Shown here: positions 1 through 8,603 of the stretch, in pieces
Position numbering within the stretch: the first letter of the stretch is position 1
How the letters are laid out: each line of letters begins with the position of its first letter
Source of the DNA: Actinotalea ferrariae
Lineage (GTDB): Bacteria > Actinomycetota > Actinomycetes > Actinomycetales > Cellulomonadaceae
Direction: 5' to 3'
NCBI RefSeq assembly: GCF_019733465.1
Contig: NZ_JACVQL010000147.1
Location: 1-37,984, forward strand
Length of the DNA: 37,984 nt
Made by a program: the position numbers and the translations under genes
The notes under the pieces: generated by a model
What the model saw: the letters and a program-made list of their open reading frames with translations, nothing else
Told to the model about the DNA's origin: nothing
The model's database searches: none

Positions 1-3000
1 AGCCCGCGCCCCGCGCGCCAGAAGGCGACGTCGTCGGGCGTTGCGCGGAGCGCGCTCAGCACCTCGTGCCAGGCGGCCGCCAGGCGCCGGACGCCCTCGA
101 CCGTGCCCCACGGCAGGTCCTGCCCGCCGTCGACGAGCGCCTCGGTCGCGCCGTCGATGCGGGCGTCACCCATCGCGGCGAGCGCCGACGTCGCCTGCCA
201 GCGGCGGATCGCCTGGTCGACCGGCACGGCGGCCTCGACGTCGAGCGGGTTCCAGCCGAACGGCAGGAACAGCCCCGGCAGCGCGCCGACGTACTGCGCG
301 AGCTGCATGCCCGCCGCCCGCGCGCCGACCAGGCCCGTGAGCAGCGGCGTCAGCTGGTCGAGCGGCACCTCGGCGTCGGGCCGCACCGTCGCGGCGACCT
401 GCGCGAGCACGGCGCGGCGACGCTTCTTGCGGCCGAGGAAGAACGACGCGTCGGCTGCCGTGGACGCGGCGAGCGCGGCGTCCAGGTCGAGCGCCATGGC
501 GTCGGGCGTGAACGGCCCGAGGCGCGAGGCGTACGTGGCGCGGTGCTGGTCGAGCGCCTGCCGCACCTGCGCGGCCTGCTCGGCCCACTGCGGCCCGACG
601 ATGCGCCGTGCCTCCGACGTCGGCGCGAGCCGCTGGCCCGCGCTCGCGTCGAGCCACTCGGCCACCTGGTCGAGGTGCTCGGGCGCGGTCGCGAGGTCGA
701 GCACCGGTCGCAGCGGAATGTCCGCGAGTGCGGCGTCGGCGGCGAGCACCTCGTCGACCGCGGCCGCGACGCGCTGCGGCACGATCGCCTCGGGCCCGCT
801 CAGCCCGGCCAGCCGCCACGGGCTCGTCGCCGGCGCACCGCCCAGGTCGTGCAGCGCGTGGGCGATGTCGCGGGCGGCGTCGTACACGTCGGCCGGCGGG
901 ACCGTGCCGAGCACGAGCGTCGTCGGGAGCTGCGGCAGGGCGTCGTCGGGCACGTCGCCGCGCTCGCGCAGGCTCAGCGCGACCTGCCGCGCGTCCCACG
1001 CGGACAGCCCGGCCGGTCCTTCGTCGTGGAGCTGGCGCGGGTAGCGGCTGAGGTTCTCGGTGAGCGAGCGGTAGGAGTCGCGCAGCGTCTCCCACGCGGG
1101 CGAGCGGTCGGAGTCGTGCTCAATGGCGCGCAGCAGCTGGCTGCGCACCGCGTTGATCGTCTGGTTGCGGCCGTGCAGGTCGAGGGAGAAGACGCCGAGG
1201 CCGACGTCGTCCAGGCGCCGCTTCACGACGTCGAGCGCGGCCTGCTTCTCGGCGACGAACAGCACGCTGCGCCCGTGCGCGAGGCAGTCGGCGACGAGGT
1301 TGGTGATGGTCTGCGACTTGCCCGTACCGGGTGGCCCCTCGAGCACGAACGACCGGCCGGCCCGCGCCCAGCGCACGGCCTCGATCTGCGAGCCGTCGGC
1401 GGCGACGGGCAGGAACGTCGTGGCCTCGGCGGTCGGATCAGGCTCGGGCTCGGGCGCCTCGTCGAGGAACGGCAGGCCGGGCGTCTCGACGAGGTGCTGC
1501 ACCACGGGCCGCTGGACGAAGGACCGCCAGCTCTCGGACAGGTCCTTCCACATCTCGAGCGTCGAGAACGCGAACATGCCGACGGCCGCGGTCTCCTCGA
1601 GCGCGAAGCCGCCGTGGCCGCCCGAGAGGATCGCGCCGCGCACCGCCTGGAGCGCGCGCGGCAGGTCGATGCCCGAGCCGTCCTGGCCGGGGTCGAGCAG
1701 CTCGGGGATGACGATGCCGCGGCTGACGCGCAGCTTCTCGATGAGGCAGTGGTTGGGGACGATCGTGCCCGTGTCGTCCATCCGCAGGCGCCACAGCGCG
1801 CCGCGGCCGCCGCTGAGCGTGACGGGCACGAGGAACAGCGGCGCGCGGACGGTCTTGTTGCGCTCGGTCCACGTCAGCGCGCCGAGGGCGAGGTAGAGGT
1901 TGTTGGCGCCCGTCTCCTCGATCGCCGTCTTCGCCTTGCGGGCAAGCCCGAGCATGCGCGAGGTGTAGGTGGTGGTCGGGAGCCCGACGAAGGCGCACGA
2001 CTCCTCGGTGAGGATGCGGCGCACGACGTCGGCGTCGATGTCCTGCGCCGAGCGCGCGCCCTGCTGCACGTGCAGCTCGCTGATCTGGTCGTGCGGGATG
2101 AGGGTGATCGTCTGGCCGCCCGCGACCAGGTCCTCGAGCGTGCCGAGCGCGCCGTGCGGCACGTGCACGGGCGCGCCGCTGCGCGCAGCACCAAGGTTGA
2201 GCAGCGGGTTGCGCAGCGTGAGGTCGAGCAGCGAGCGCCGCCACGCCTCGATGCGGGCGGGCCGGTCCTCGACGGGCATCGCGTGCGTGACGTCGCCGCG
2301 GATGCGCCGGCGCACCTCGGCGCGCTCGACCTCCACCTCGACGACGACGGTGTCGCCCTCGCGCCGCATGGTCGGCAGCGGCCGCACGCGACGGTGGGCC
2401 GCGGTGACGTCGAGCATGTGGCTGACCTCGTCGAGCCGGCGCGTCCACCACGGCGAGGTGGCGGCGACGGCGGCGTCGAACGCCATGGCCGACGTCGTGC
2501 CGGTGAGCTCGACCGTCTCGACGAGGCCCGCATCGATGAGCAGGCCGATGGTGCCGCCGTCGCGGACGGAGATGAGCGGGAGCTGGCTGTCGTTGACGAG
2601 GTAGCCGGCGAAGGCGTGGTTGCGCGTGACGACGACGACGGGGTGCAGGCCGGCCGACTCGAGCGCGGCCGCGTAGGCGCACGCGAGGTCGAGGCAGTTG
2701 CCCCAGCGGCCGTCGAGCACCTCGGCGTGGGAGCGGATGCGCTGGCCGGTGCCCTCGAACGACGCGGGCGCCTCGATGTAGCGGATCTCGCGCGCGGACA
2801 TCGCCTCGTAGACGGCCTGGGCGATGGCGACGGCGCGCTCCTCGCCGCCCTGGTAACCGTCGAGGTCGCCGCGGCCGGTGCTCGCCTTGAGGCGCTCGGT
2901 GGCGTCCGCCAGGAGCGCGGCGACGGCGACGTCGTTGGGGCGGATGTGGGCGGCGAGCGCCTCGGGGATGGAGAGCGCCCACCACTCGTCGGGCGGAAGA

Positions 3001-3899
3001 AGGCGGATGAGCTCGGCGGTGGTGGCGGCCTGCGTGCCGTCGGTGACGGTGAGGCTCAGGCGTGTGGTGATCGACTCGTCGAGGTGGACGAACGCCGATG
3101 GGCTCAGCTGCCAGGCGGTGAGGTGGGTGGGCACCTCGAGCGTCTCGCCGGGCGGGACCGGACCGGGCTCGACGACGAGCGGCTCGGCGACGTGGGCGTC
3201 GCCCCACGGCTCGATGGCGAGGACAAGGCGGCCGGGGTCCACCGCGGTGGGGCCGTTGTTGACGAGGCGGATGTGGAGCACGGGCGAGACGCGGTTGGTG
3301 ACGAGCGCGTAGTTGAGCGCCTCGCGGTAGATGACGACGACGTCCAGGTCGCCGACCTCGACGGTGAGGAGGCAGAAGCCGGGGCTGGGTGGGTCTTGGT
3401 CGCGGGTGGTCGGGGTCTCGTGGGTGATTGGTGTGTCGGTGCCGTCGGCGGGCGGCTCTGCGGGGTCGAGCGCGGGGCCGGCGGGGCGGAGGGCGCGGAC
3501 CTCCTCGGCGGCCTCGTCCATCGCGAGGGAGTCGAGGAGGAGGGCCATGGTCTCGAGAGCGCGGTCCGCCTCGGCGCGGTCGAGGTCCGGCACGTGCGCC
3601 CAGCGGTTGCCCGCGGCGATGAGCTCGTCGAGCCAGGCGCGCTGCGCCTGCTCGACCGGGAAGACGGCGCGCGTGTGGCGGACGATCCGCATGAGCGCGC
3701 GCGGGTCGCGCGAGTCGAGCTCGAACGGGTGACCGCGGCGAGCGGACTCGGCGGCCTCATAAAGGGACACCCAGTCCTGGTCCTCGGGGACCTCCTCGCG
3801 CATCTCGCGGTCGACCCACGGGTGCAGCGCGGCGCCGAGCGCGGCGAGGCCGCGGCCGAGGCGCTCGGCATCCGTCAGCGTGGTGTCGAGGGTCGACAT
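1..3899 (-). CDS. DUF4011-type superfamily 1 helicase, C-terminus beyond the window
   Basis: The minus-strand frame is open from an ATG at 3899 to the window edge: 1299 residues without a stop, in one frame throughout. Residues about 175-300 look like a beta-sandwich. About 330-450 resemble a transglutaminase fold, with C402 in GRWGNCLDLAC and H428 in NHAFAGY. DUF4011 begins near 550 (LLDLTLRNPLLNL around N564). A Walker A, GPPGTGKSQT, ends in K861-S862, as in Upf1-like SF1 helicases. Known relatives are about 1800-2100 residues and end in a Vsr or MTES_1575-type nuclease plus DUF3320; single-gene defence helicases of this build have been called Hhe. That end is not visible here. AGGAG lies 10 bases before the start. 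Base composition matches the core genome, unlike the divergent island next to it. The role in defence is inferred from family and context. Confidence 0.87.
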   Translation of the reverse strand, partial: MSTLDTTLTDAERLGRGLAALGAALHPWVDREMREEVPEDQDWVSLYEAAESARRGHPFELDSRDPRALMRIVRHTRAVFPVEQAQRAWLDELIAAGNRWAHVPDLDRAEADRALETMALLLDSLAMDEAAEEVRALRPAGPALDPAEPPADGTDTPITHETPTTRDQDPPSPGFCLLTVEVGDLDVVVIYREALNYALVTNRVSPVLHIRLVNNGPTAVDPGRLVLAIEPWGDAHVAEPLVVEPGPVPPGETLEVPTHLTAWQLSPSAFVHLDESITTRLSLTVTDGTQAATTAELIRLLPPDEWWALSIPEALAAHIRPNDVAVAALLADATERLKASTGRGDLDGYQGGEERAVAIAQAVYEAMSAREIRYIEAPASFEGTGQRIRSHAEVLDGRWGNCLDLACAYAAALESAGLHPVVVVTRNHAFAGYLVNDSQLPLISVRDGGTIGLLIDAGLVETVELTGTTSAMAFDAAVAATSPWWTRRLDEVSHMLDVTAAHRRVRPLPTMRREGDTVVVEVEVERAEVRRRIRGDVTHAMPVEDRPARIEAWRRSLLDLTLRNPLLNLGAARSGAPVHVPHGALGTLEDLVAGGQTITLIPHDQISELHVQQGARSAQDIDADVVRRILTEESCAFVGLPTTTYTSRMLGLARKAKTAIEETGANNLYLALGALTWTERNKTVRAPLFLVPVTLSGGRGALWRLRMDDTGTIVPNHCLIEKLRVSRGIVIPELLDPGQDGSGIDLPRALQAVRGAILSGGHGGFALEETAAVGMFAFSTLEMWKDLSESWRSFVQRPVVQHLVETPGLPFLDEAPEPEPDPTAEATTFLPVAADGSQIEAVRWARAGRSFVLEGPPGTGKSQTITNLVADCLAHGRSVLFVAEKQAALDVVKRRLDDVGLGVFSLDLHGRNQTINAVRSQLLRAIEHDSDRSPAWETLRDSYRSLTENLSRYPRQLHDEGPAGLSAWDARQVALSLRERGDVPDDALPQLPTTLVLGTVPPADVYDAARDIAHALHDLGGAPATSPWRLAGLSGPEAIVPQRVAAAVDEVLAADAALADIPLRPVLDLATAPEHLDQVAEWLDASAGQRLAPTSEARRIVGPQWAEQAAQVRQALDQHRATYASRLGPFTPDAMALDLDAALAASTAADASFFLGRKKRRRAVLAQVAATVRPDAEVPLDQLTPLLTGLVGARAAGMQLAQYVGALPGLFLPFGWNPLDVEAAVPVDQAIRRWQATSALAAMGDARIDGATEALVDGGQDLPWGTVEGVRRLAAAWHEVLSALRATPDDVAFWRAGRG

Positions 3900-3932
3900 G
3901 CGTGCGCGGCTCCTGGGTGACTGGCTCCGGGC

Positions 3933-3938
3933 AGGATA
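3933..3938 (-). promoter_or_regulatory. candidate -10 box of the DUF4011 helicase gene
   Basis: TATCCT on the minus strand lies 33 bases upstream of the ATG at 3899, leaving room for a leader that carries the AGGAG ribosome site. No convincing -35 element was seen. The box is one of the few AT-rich hexamers in the 200-base divergent gap. Confidence 0.3.
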
Positions 3939-4021
3939 TGGCCGGACGCTGGCAGCACACCGGCGCCTCGCCTTGATGGCAGCACCCGTCGACCGTGTCC
4001 GGCGGGGTAACCCATAGGCGC

Positions 4022-4048
4022 ACCGACGCCGGAGTCCACGGCGTCGGT
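4022..4048. promoter_or_regulatory. 10-bp inverted repeat in the divergent gap before the GHKL gene
   Basis: ACCGACGCCG (4022-4031) and CGGCGTCGGT (4039-4048) pair perfectly around the 7-base loop GAGTCCA. The repeat sits about 50 bases before the ATG at 4100 and 123 bases before the helicase start. It could be an operator for either gene or a hairpin in the leader of the GHKL mRNA. The run CCCCTTTT lies about 28 bases further on, too far for a normal intrinsic terminator. Confidence 0.5.
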
Positions 4049-4099
4049 CAGTTCGGCCGACCTCCGTGCGCCGTGCCCCTTTTGCCGCCGGAGAACGGC

Positions 4100-6451
4100 A
4101 TGATGTGGGTTGTGACGAGCGACCAGCAAGCTGCAAGCGCAGTTAGTTTCACCGTCGACGCTGCCCTGCTCAGAGAGCTCGGCGCGCGCCTCGTCGGACA
4201 ACCGCACATCGCACTCGCCGAATTAATCAAGAACTCATACGACGCCGACGCTCGACACGTAACGATCACCTTCGACGGCCACTCGATCGTCCTGGAAGAC
4301 GATGGTCATGGTATGTCATTCGACGACTTCGTCCAGTATTGGATGCGAGTCGGCACCACGCACAAGCGCTTAGAACAACGCAGCCCCGAGCTCGCACGGG
4401 CATACACGGGCTCCAAGGGTGTAGGGCGTCTTGCCGCCCAGCTCCTCGCGACTAAGCTGGAGGTTACAAGTGTCGCACTGAGGGACAAGGCCACCAGTGG
4501 CTACGCGTCGCGGCAAACCGCGTCGGGTTCAGCTGTGCATCAACGAATCACAGCGAGAGTTGACTGGGATCGCGCCGTTACGGAGGACGAACTAACGAGC
4601 GTGACGGTTCCCGTCTCCCGCGACTCACGGCCGGAACGCTTCGCGAACAACTCACCTGTCGGTACGCGGCTGACAATGACCGGCCTTACCGACACATGGG
4701 ACGAGTCGAGCTTTCGCGGGCTAGCGCAGGAGATCTGGGCGCTCCAGCCACCATTCGACGTCAGCGACGACGACCGTGCCGCCTTCCAAGTTCAACTCGT
4801 GAGCCCATATGGAAACGTGGTCGACGAATTCGGCGCGCAGATGCAAGCCATCTTTGATAACTGGCGTTCCGTGATCATGTATCGCCTCGAGCCAGACCAG
4901 CCTGATTCTGACGTGCTCTTTGAGATCGACCCGTTGGTGGTCGTCGACGAGGACCAGCACTCCGTTGCCGGAACCATACCTCAGCATAGTCTGGCGCCAA
5001 GCAAGCTGCTCGACATCTCCATCCTTTCGCGCGATCGCGAGACCACGCCAGCCCGCTTCAAGGTACGGGTAGTCGGATGCCTCCTGGACCAATTCGAGTG
5101 CGAGATCCGCGTATTCAATCTGTCCTACCGACAGGCGAACAACGTTCGGGTCGAAGACTCGCGCCAGTACATGGCGCAGTTCGGCGGTGTGCACATCTAC
5201 GACGGCGGCTTCCGCCTGCCCTACTACGGGCCGCAGGATTGGCTCGATCTCGAGCGTGACCATGCGCGTCGCCTCAGTCGTTCGTACCTTCTACCAACGG
5301 AATTGCAAGCCGCGCGACAACTACATGACCTGCCTTCCGCAAGGCGAGTCTTCGGAACGGCGCGCATTTCGACCGCACACGAAGCGCAGGCAGCCACGCG
5401 CCATGGTCTGGACCCGCAGAGCGTTCTCGCAATCCAAGTCACGCGCGACCGCCTCGTCGACAACGGGGCATATCGCACCCTCCGGCGGCTCATACGGATC
5501 GGCCTCGACCTCTACGCGGACGGGGTACATCGCGCCCCGAAGCTTGCGTCAACCGGAAGCGGTTCGGCAAGGCGCAAACCATCGGCGCGCTTCGAAGAGG
5601 CGCGCGCGACCTTGGAAGCCGCTCGTGACCAGCTGGACGACAGGGTATATCAAACACTCACCGACAACATCGAAGATGCGGCGATCTCGGCGCAAGAACT
5701 AGAGCGCAGAAGCGATCAACTCACGACCCTGCTTGGCTCGCTGGCGACGGTCGGAATGACGACATTGGCGTGGGACCACGAAGCGAGTAAGCAACGACAC
5801 ATCGTCATGGACACTTCTTTACGACTTCGCGAAATATGCCAGGGGCCGTGCGAACCCGGCACAATGATGCTCCTCGCGGGAATCGCCGACGAACTATCGG
5901 CGAGCGCAAAAGGCATGGACGACATAGCCTCGCTATTCAAGCCAGTTGTGACTAGAGCAAGCCGAGAAACCGTTGCTCGTATTCGCGCAAAGCCGTTCAT
6001 CCAAGCCACCGTGAGGAAGCTCCTTGTACTCGGTCGCGGAGCAACCGTGAACGTTGCCATCCCGGACGGTCTAACCCTTCCGGCTGCGCCCGTCGCGGCT
6101 TGGTCGGCGGTAGTACAGAACCTCGTTGTGAACGCATTCAACGCGGTGCTAGAGCAGCCGAGACGGCACGTTGAGATCGACGGTGGCATCGACGGTCAGA
6201 AGCATTGGATCAGGGTGCAGGACACGGGTATCGGGATCGACCTCAAGAAGGCACCGACCTACTTTGCACCGTTCGTGCGGGGCATGCAGGACGATCCGCG
6301 GCGCTCCTCGCTAGGACTTGGCGGATCGGGACTAGGCCTGACGATCGTTCGGATGATTACCGAGCCGCTCGGCGTCGACGTGCGGTTCGTTGAGCCCGAC
6401 GCGGAGTACGCTACGTCGGTGCTACTCTCGTGGGAGGCGACAACGAAATGA
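4100..6451 (+). CDS. protein with two GHKL ATPase domains, MORC-like and histidine-kinase-like
   Basis: A 783-residue protein. The N-terminal HATPase_c_3 domain has E41 and N45 in AELIKNSYDADA, D68-x-H-G-M72, and the lid SKGVGR (105-110). The C-terminal domain is a histidine-kinase ATPase: N box NLVVNAFNA (674-682), G1 DTGIGI from D708, G2 GLGGSGLGL (739-747). A helical segment before it carries WDHE with H560, in the place of a DHp phospho-acceptor but without the usual proline. All nucleotide-binding motifs look intact. The ATG at 4100 was chosen because GGAG ends 6 bases before it; GTG at 4112 is an alternative. The stop overlaps the receiver-like gene by ATGA. Two TTA codons (4223, 4370) and low GC suggest transfer. 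Likely an ATP-driven sensor or switch for the island; no target is known. Confidence 0.85.
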   Translation: MMWVVTSDQQAASAVSFTVDAALLRELGARLVGQPHIALAELIKNSYDADARHVTITFDGHSIVLEDDGHGMSFDDFVQYWMRVGTTHKRLEQRSPELARAYTGSKGVGRLAAQLLATKLEVTSVALRDKATSGYASRQTASGSAVHQRITARVDWDRAVTEDELTSVTVPVSRDSRPERFANNSPVGTRLTMTGLTDTWDESSFRGLAQEIWALQPPFDVSDDDRAAFQVQLVSPYGNVVDEFGAQMQAIFDNWRSVIMYRLEPDQPDSDVLFEIDPLVVVDEDQHSVAGTIPQHSLAPSKLLDISILSRDRETTPARFKVRVVGCLLDQFECEIRVFNLSYRQANNVRVEDSRQYMAQFGGVHIYDGGFRLPYYGPQDWLDLERDHARRLSRSYLLPTELQAARQLHDLPSARRVFGTARISTAHEAQAATRHGLDPQSVLAIQVTRDRLVDNGAYRTLRRLIRIGLDLYADGVHRAPKLASTGSGSARRKPSARFEEARATLEAARDQLDDRVYQTLTDNIEDAAISAQELERRSDQLTTLLGSLATVGMTTLAWDHEASKQRHIVMDTSLRLREICQGPCEPGTMMLLAGIADELSASAKGMDDIASLFKPVVTRASRETVARIRAKPFIQATVRKLLVLGRGATVNVAIPDGLTLPAAPVAAWSAVVQNLVVNAFNAVLEQPRRHVEIDGGIDGQKHWIRVQDTGIGIDLKKAPTYFAPFVRGMQDDPRRSSLGLGGSGLGLTIVRMITEPLGVDVRFVEPDAEYATSVLLSWEATTK

Positions 6452-7722
6452 CTGAGATGACAAACTCTGACGCCAGTGCGACAATTGAACTTCCCACGAT
6501 AGTGGTTTGTGACGACGACTCGCGGCGAGTTGAGACGTGGGCAGGGCACATCCGCGCCATCCCCGCGGTTCGCAAACGGTACGAGACGCGGCCCCTGAGG
6601 CCCGAACAGTTCGCGGCGGCCTATAGAGAACTAAAGAAGCGACAGCGCCAAGCTCGCGCAGGCGAGCTGTCGGACTTCGGTGGTGAAGCCGAGGCGATCG
6701 ACAAGGCTTCAATTGTTGTGATGGACTTTGACCTCACACCCACCAATGGGTCCGGCGACCTTGACGACACGACCCTGGACACGCTCAGTGGATCCTTCGG
6801 GGACAACCTTGCCTTTTTGACACGCTGCTACGCCACGGCCCGATTTATTGTCCTTGTCAACCAGGACTTCTCGAAGACGACTTTTGACCTCACCCACCAG
6901 AACTTCGCACTATCGAGTGCGGATCTGAACATTGCTCATGACGATCTGCGGCGCGCCGAACTCTGGACCGGGCAGTCAGACGGCATAGCGTATCGACCGT
7001 GGCATTGGCCTCGGCTGCTGGACGCACCCGACCGCCTCGCACGTCTCGCGAACGAAGTCGATCTTGAGGCGCCTGTCCTAGAGACCCTAGGGCTCGACGA
7101 CGATGAGACGTACGCTCAGTTCGCCAAAGAGCAACTTGAACTCTTCGGGGAAGCTCCGAGAGAACTCACTTTTCGCGCAGCCGCGGAGCGACTTACGCGG
7201 GCAATGAATCGGCTCAGCTTTGACGAAACGATCCCCGACTCACTGCTGCCGATGGTCGCTGTGGCCTCCGTTGCGCATTGGCTCGAACGGGTTGTCCTCC
7301 CTGGGCAAAATGTTCTTATCGATGCGCCGCATCTCGCCCATCGCCGGCCGGGATTACTCGTTGACCCGCGCCCCTCGTCATGGGGGCAGCTCTCCGACCT
7401 GTCACAGCCGGAAGCTGCCGCGGCAGCCTTCGACTCAGACTTGGTTTCTCCGGCTTGGTGCGCTCCGGTACAGCGCTGGCTCTCGCGCCCTGTCTGGCTT
7501 TGGCACTTATGTCCCCGCAGCCGAGGGCCGGTGCCTCGAGAACCCCATGTCTTCTGCGAGGACGTCTCAGCATTCCACCCGATCCACGCCGCGACCGAGT
7601 ACGTGTCCAGCGTTCCGGGACCCTTCAAGCAGCGGTTCGTTCTACGCGACGGAGTCCGAAGCGGCGGATTCGATGTTGACTACTGGCCCGAGATCAGGTT
7701 ATTTGCCGATGCCGAGGAATAG
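6448..7722 (+). CDS. receiver-like partner of the GHKL protein
   Basis: A 424-residue protein starting at ATG 6448, which overlaps the upstream stop by four bases; GGGAGG lies 10 bases upstream. Residues about 15-135 resemble a response-regulator receiver: a hydrophobic strand followed by D22-D23-D24, then SIVVMDFDL with D93 or D95 where the phosphorylated aspartate belongs, then the strand RFIVLVNQ. A helical insert of roughly 40 residues separates the first strand from the second acidic site. No DNA-binding domain was recognised in the remaining 290 residues. The tight overlap with a protein carrying a histidine-kinase ATPase suggests phosphotransfer or direct binding, which is inference. 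An in-frame TTA codon lies at 7699. It is not a standard two-component regulator. Confidence 0.6.
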   Translation: MTEMTNSDASATIELPTIVVCDDDSRRVETWAGHIRAIPAVRKRYETRPLRPEQFAAAYRELKKRQRQARAGELSDFGGEAEAIDKASIVVMDFDLTPTNGSGDLDDTTLDTLSGSFGDNLAFLTRCYATARFIVLVNQDFSKTTFDLTHQNFALSSADLNIAHDDLRRAELWTGQSDGIAYRPWHWPRLLDAPDRLARLANEVDLEAPVLETLGLDDDETYAQFAKEQLELFGEAPRELTFRAAAERLTRAMNRLSFDETIPDSLLPMVAVASVAHWLERVVLPGQNVLIDAPHLAHRRPGLLVDPRPSSWGQLSDLSQPEAAAAAFDSDLVSPAWCAPVQRWLSRPVWLWHLCPRSRGPVPREPHVFCEDVSAFHPIHAATEYVSSVPGPFKQRFVLRDGVRSGGFDVDYWPEIRLFADAEE

Positions 7723-8476
7723 CGCCACGAGTCGGGCGAGCGCGCATCAACAGCTTTTTGCTCGAGTACTCCACGCATGGGCGGCAGACGGGCAAGACAA
7801 TGCGGGTCGCCGTGGGCTACTGTCGCCCTACCTTGAGAACTTCGAGGACGGCCACGGGATCCTTGGGGTGCTCACGAAGAAGCCGCCCGTCGACATGGTC
7901 GATGCGCACAAGTGGGTGGTTGGTCGGCCAATAGAGACCGACGAGGGCAACTTGTTCCCGGTCGCCTCCGGAGCGGTGAAGATCGAAGGACGCGCTATTA
8001 TGGGGACCGTTCGACTCGCGCTACTTATTGCGGGAGACAATATCATCCGCGCCAACGGGTACCGCTTCGAGAGCGCGGAGGTTGCTGACGATGATGGCGG
8101 CATGCGTAAACCGCACACCTTCCCGCACACCCAGCCATGCAGGTCGTGGACCATGGCCGGGGCCTGCCTTCTCCATCCCGATAGTGAGCAAGACGCCGAG
8201 ACCCCGGCCTGCTGGGAATGCGAAGTGGAATCCGAAAACGGAAGGCGGGTCGCGACCGACTACTTCAACGGTCACAAGCCAGCGCTTCCCCTGCGGTGCC
8301 GAACCCTACCCGGGCTTGCTGTTGCCGCGTTGGCTGGCGTGTATGGCGCGCCTCTTGCCCGGACGATTCTCGACACCCAGAATCAGTTAACGCCGGCGGG
8401 CTGTCCCCCGGAGGTGACCGAGGACATTGACCACATCCTCGGGTTGGACGGGTCCGGCACCTTCTCCGCTGATTGA
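7709..8476 (+). CDS. unrecognised protein of the island with a possible zinc site
   Basis: I do not recognise this 255-residue protein. The start chosen is ATG 7709, which overlaps the receiver-like gene by 14 bases; the frame is open further upstream to 7220 but that part lies inside the previous gene. The ribosome site is weak (AGATCAGG). Four cysteines, C144-x8-C153-x14-C168-x2-C171, with H156 nearby, could bind a metal. The region before them is rich in short beta-like stretches. No signal peptide or membrane segment is visible. A TTA codon lies at 8387. Translational coupling places it in the same unit as the GHKL and receiver-like genes, so it is probably the effector or adaptor of that module. 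Confidence 0.7.
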   Translation: MPRNSATSRASAHQQLFARVLHAWAADGQDNAGRRGLLSPYLENFEDGHGILGVLTKKPPVDMVDAHKWVVGRPIETDEGNLFPVASGAVKIEGRAIMGTVRLALLIAGDNIIRANGYRFESAEVADDDGGMRKPHTFPHTQPCRSWTMAGACLLHPDSEQDAETPACWECEVESENGRRVATDYFNGHKPALPLRCRTLPGLAVAALAGVYGAPLARTILDTQNQLTPAGCPPEVTEDIDHILGLDGSGTFSAD

Positions 8477-8591
8477 GTCGCGACCACTCGTCTCAAAGCG
8501 GCTCCCGTCATGCGTCGGGGACGGGGGCGCCGCAGTCGCTCTTGCCGGTCCAGAGCCTGGTGATGTGACCTGACGAGCGGTCTCGGCCGCG

Positions 8592-8597
8592 TACGGT
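8592..8597 (+). promoter_or_regulatory. -10 box of a probable leaderless promoter for the methyltransferase pair
   Basis: TACGGT ends exactly 6 bases before the GTG start at 8604, so transcription would begin at or next to the start codon. CTGACG at 8570-8575 could serve as -35 with a 16-base spacer. The 127-base gap between 8476 and 8604 holds no other gene. An independent promoter here would let the methyltransferases be made without the three upstream genes. Confidence 0.55.
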
Positions 8598-8603
8598 GTA
8601 CCT

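Noticed and set aside
66-3920. A 1284-codon open frame on the plus strand opposite the helicase gene
   Set aside because: It is rich in Arg, Gly and Ala without any motif, and arises from high GC in the third codon position of the minus-strand gene, which has clear domains.
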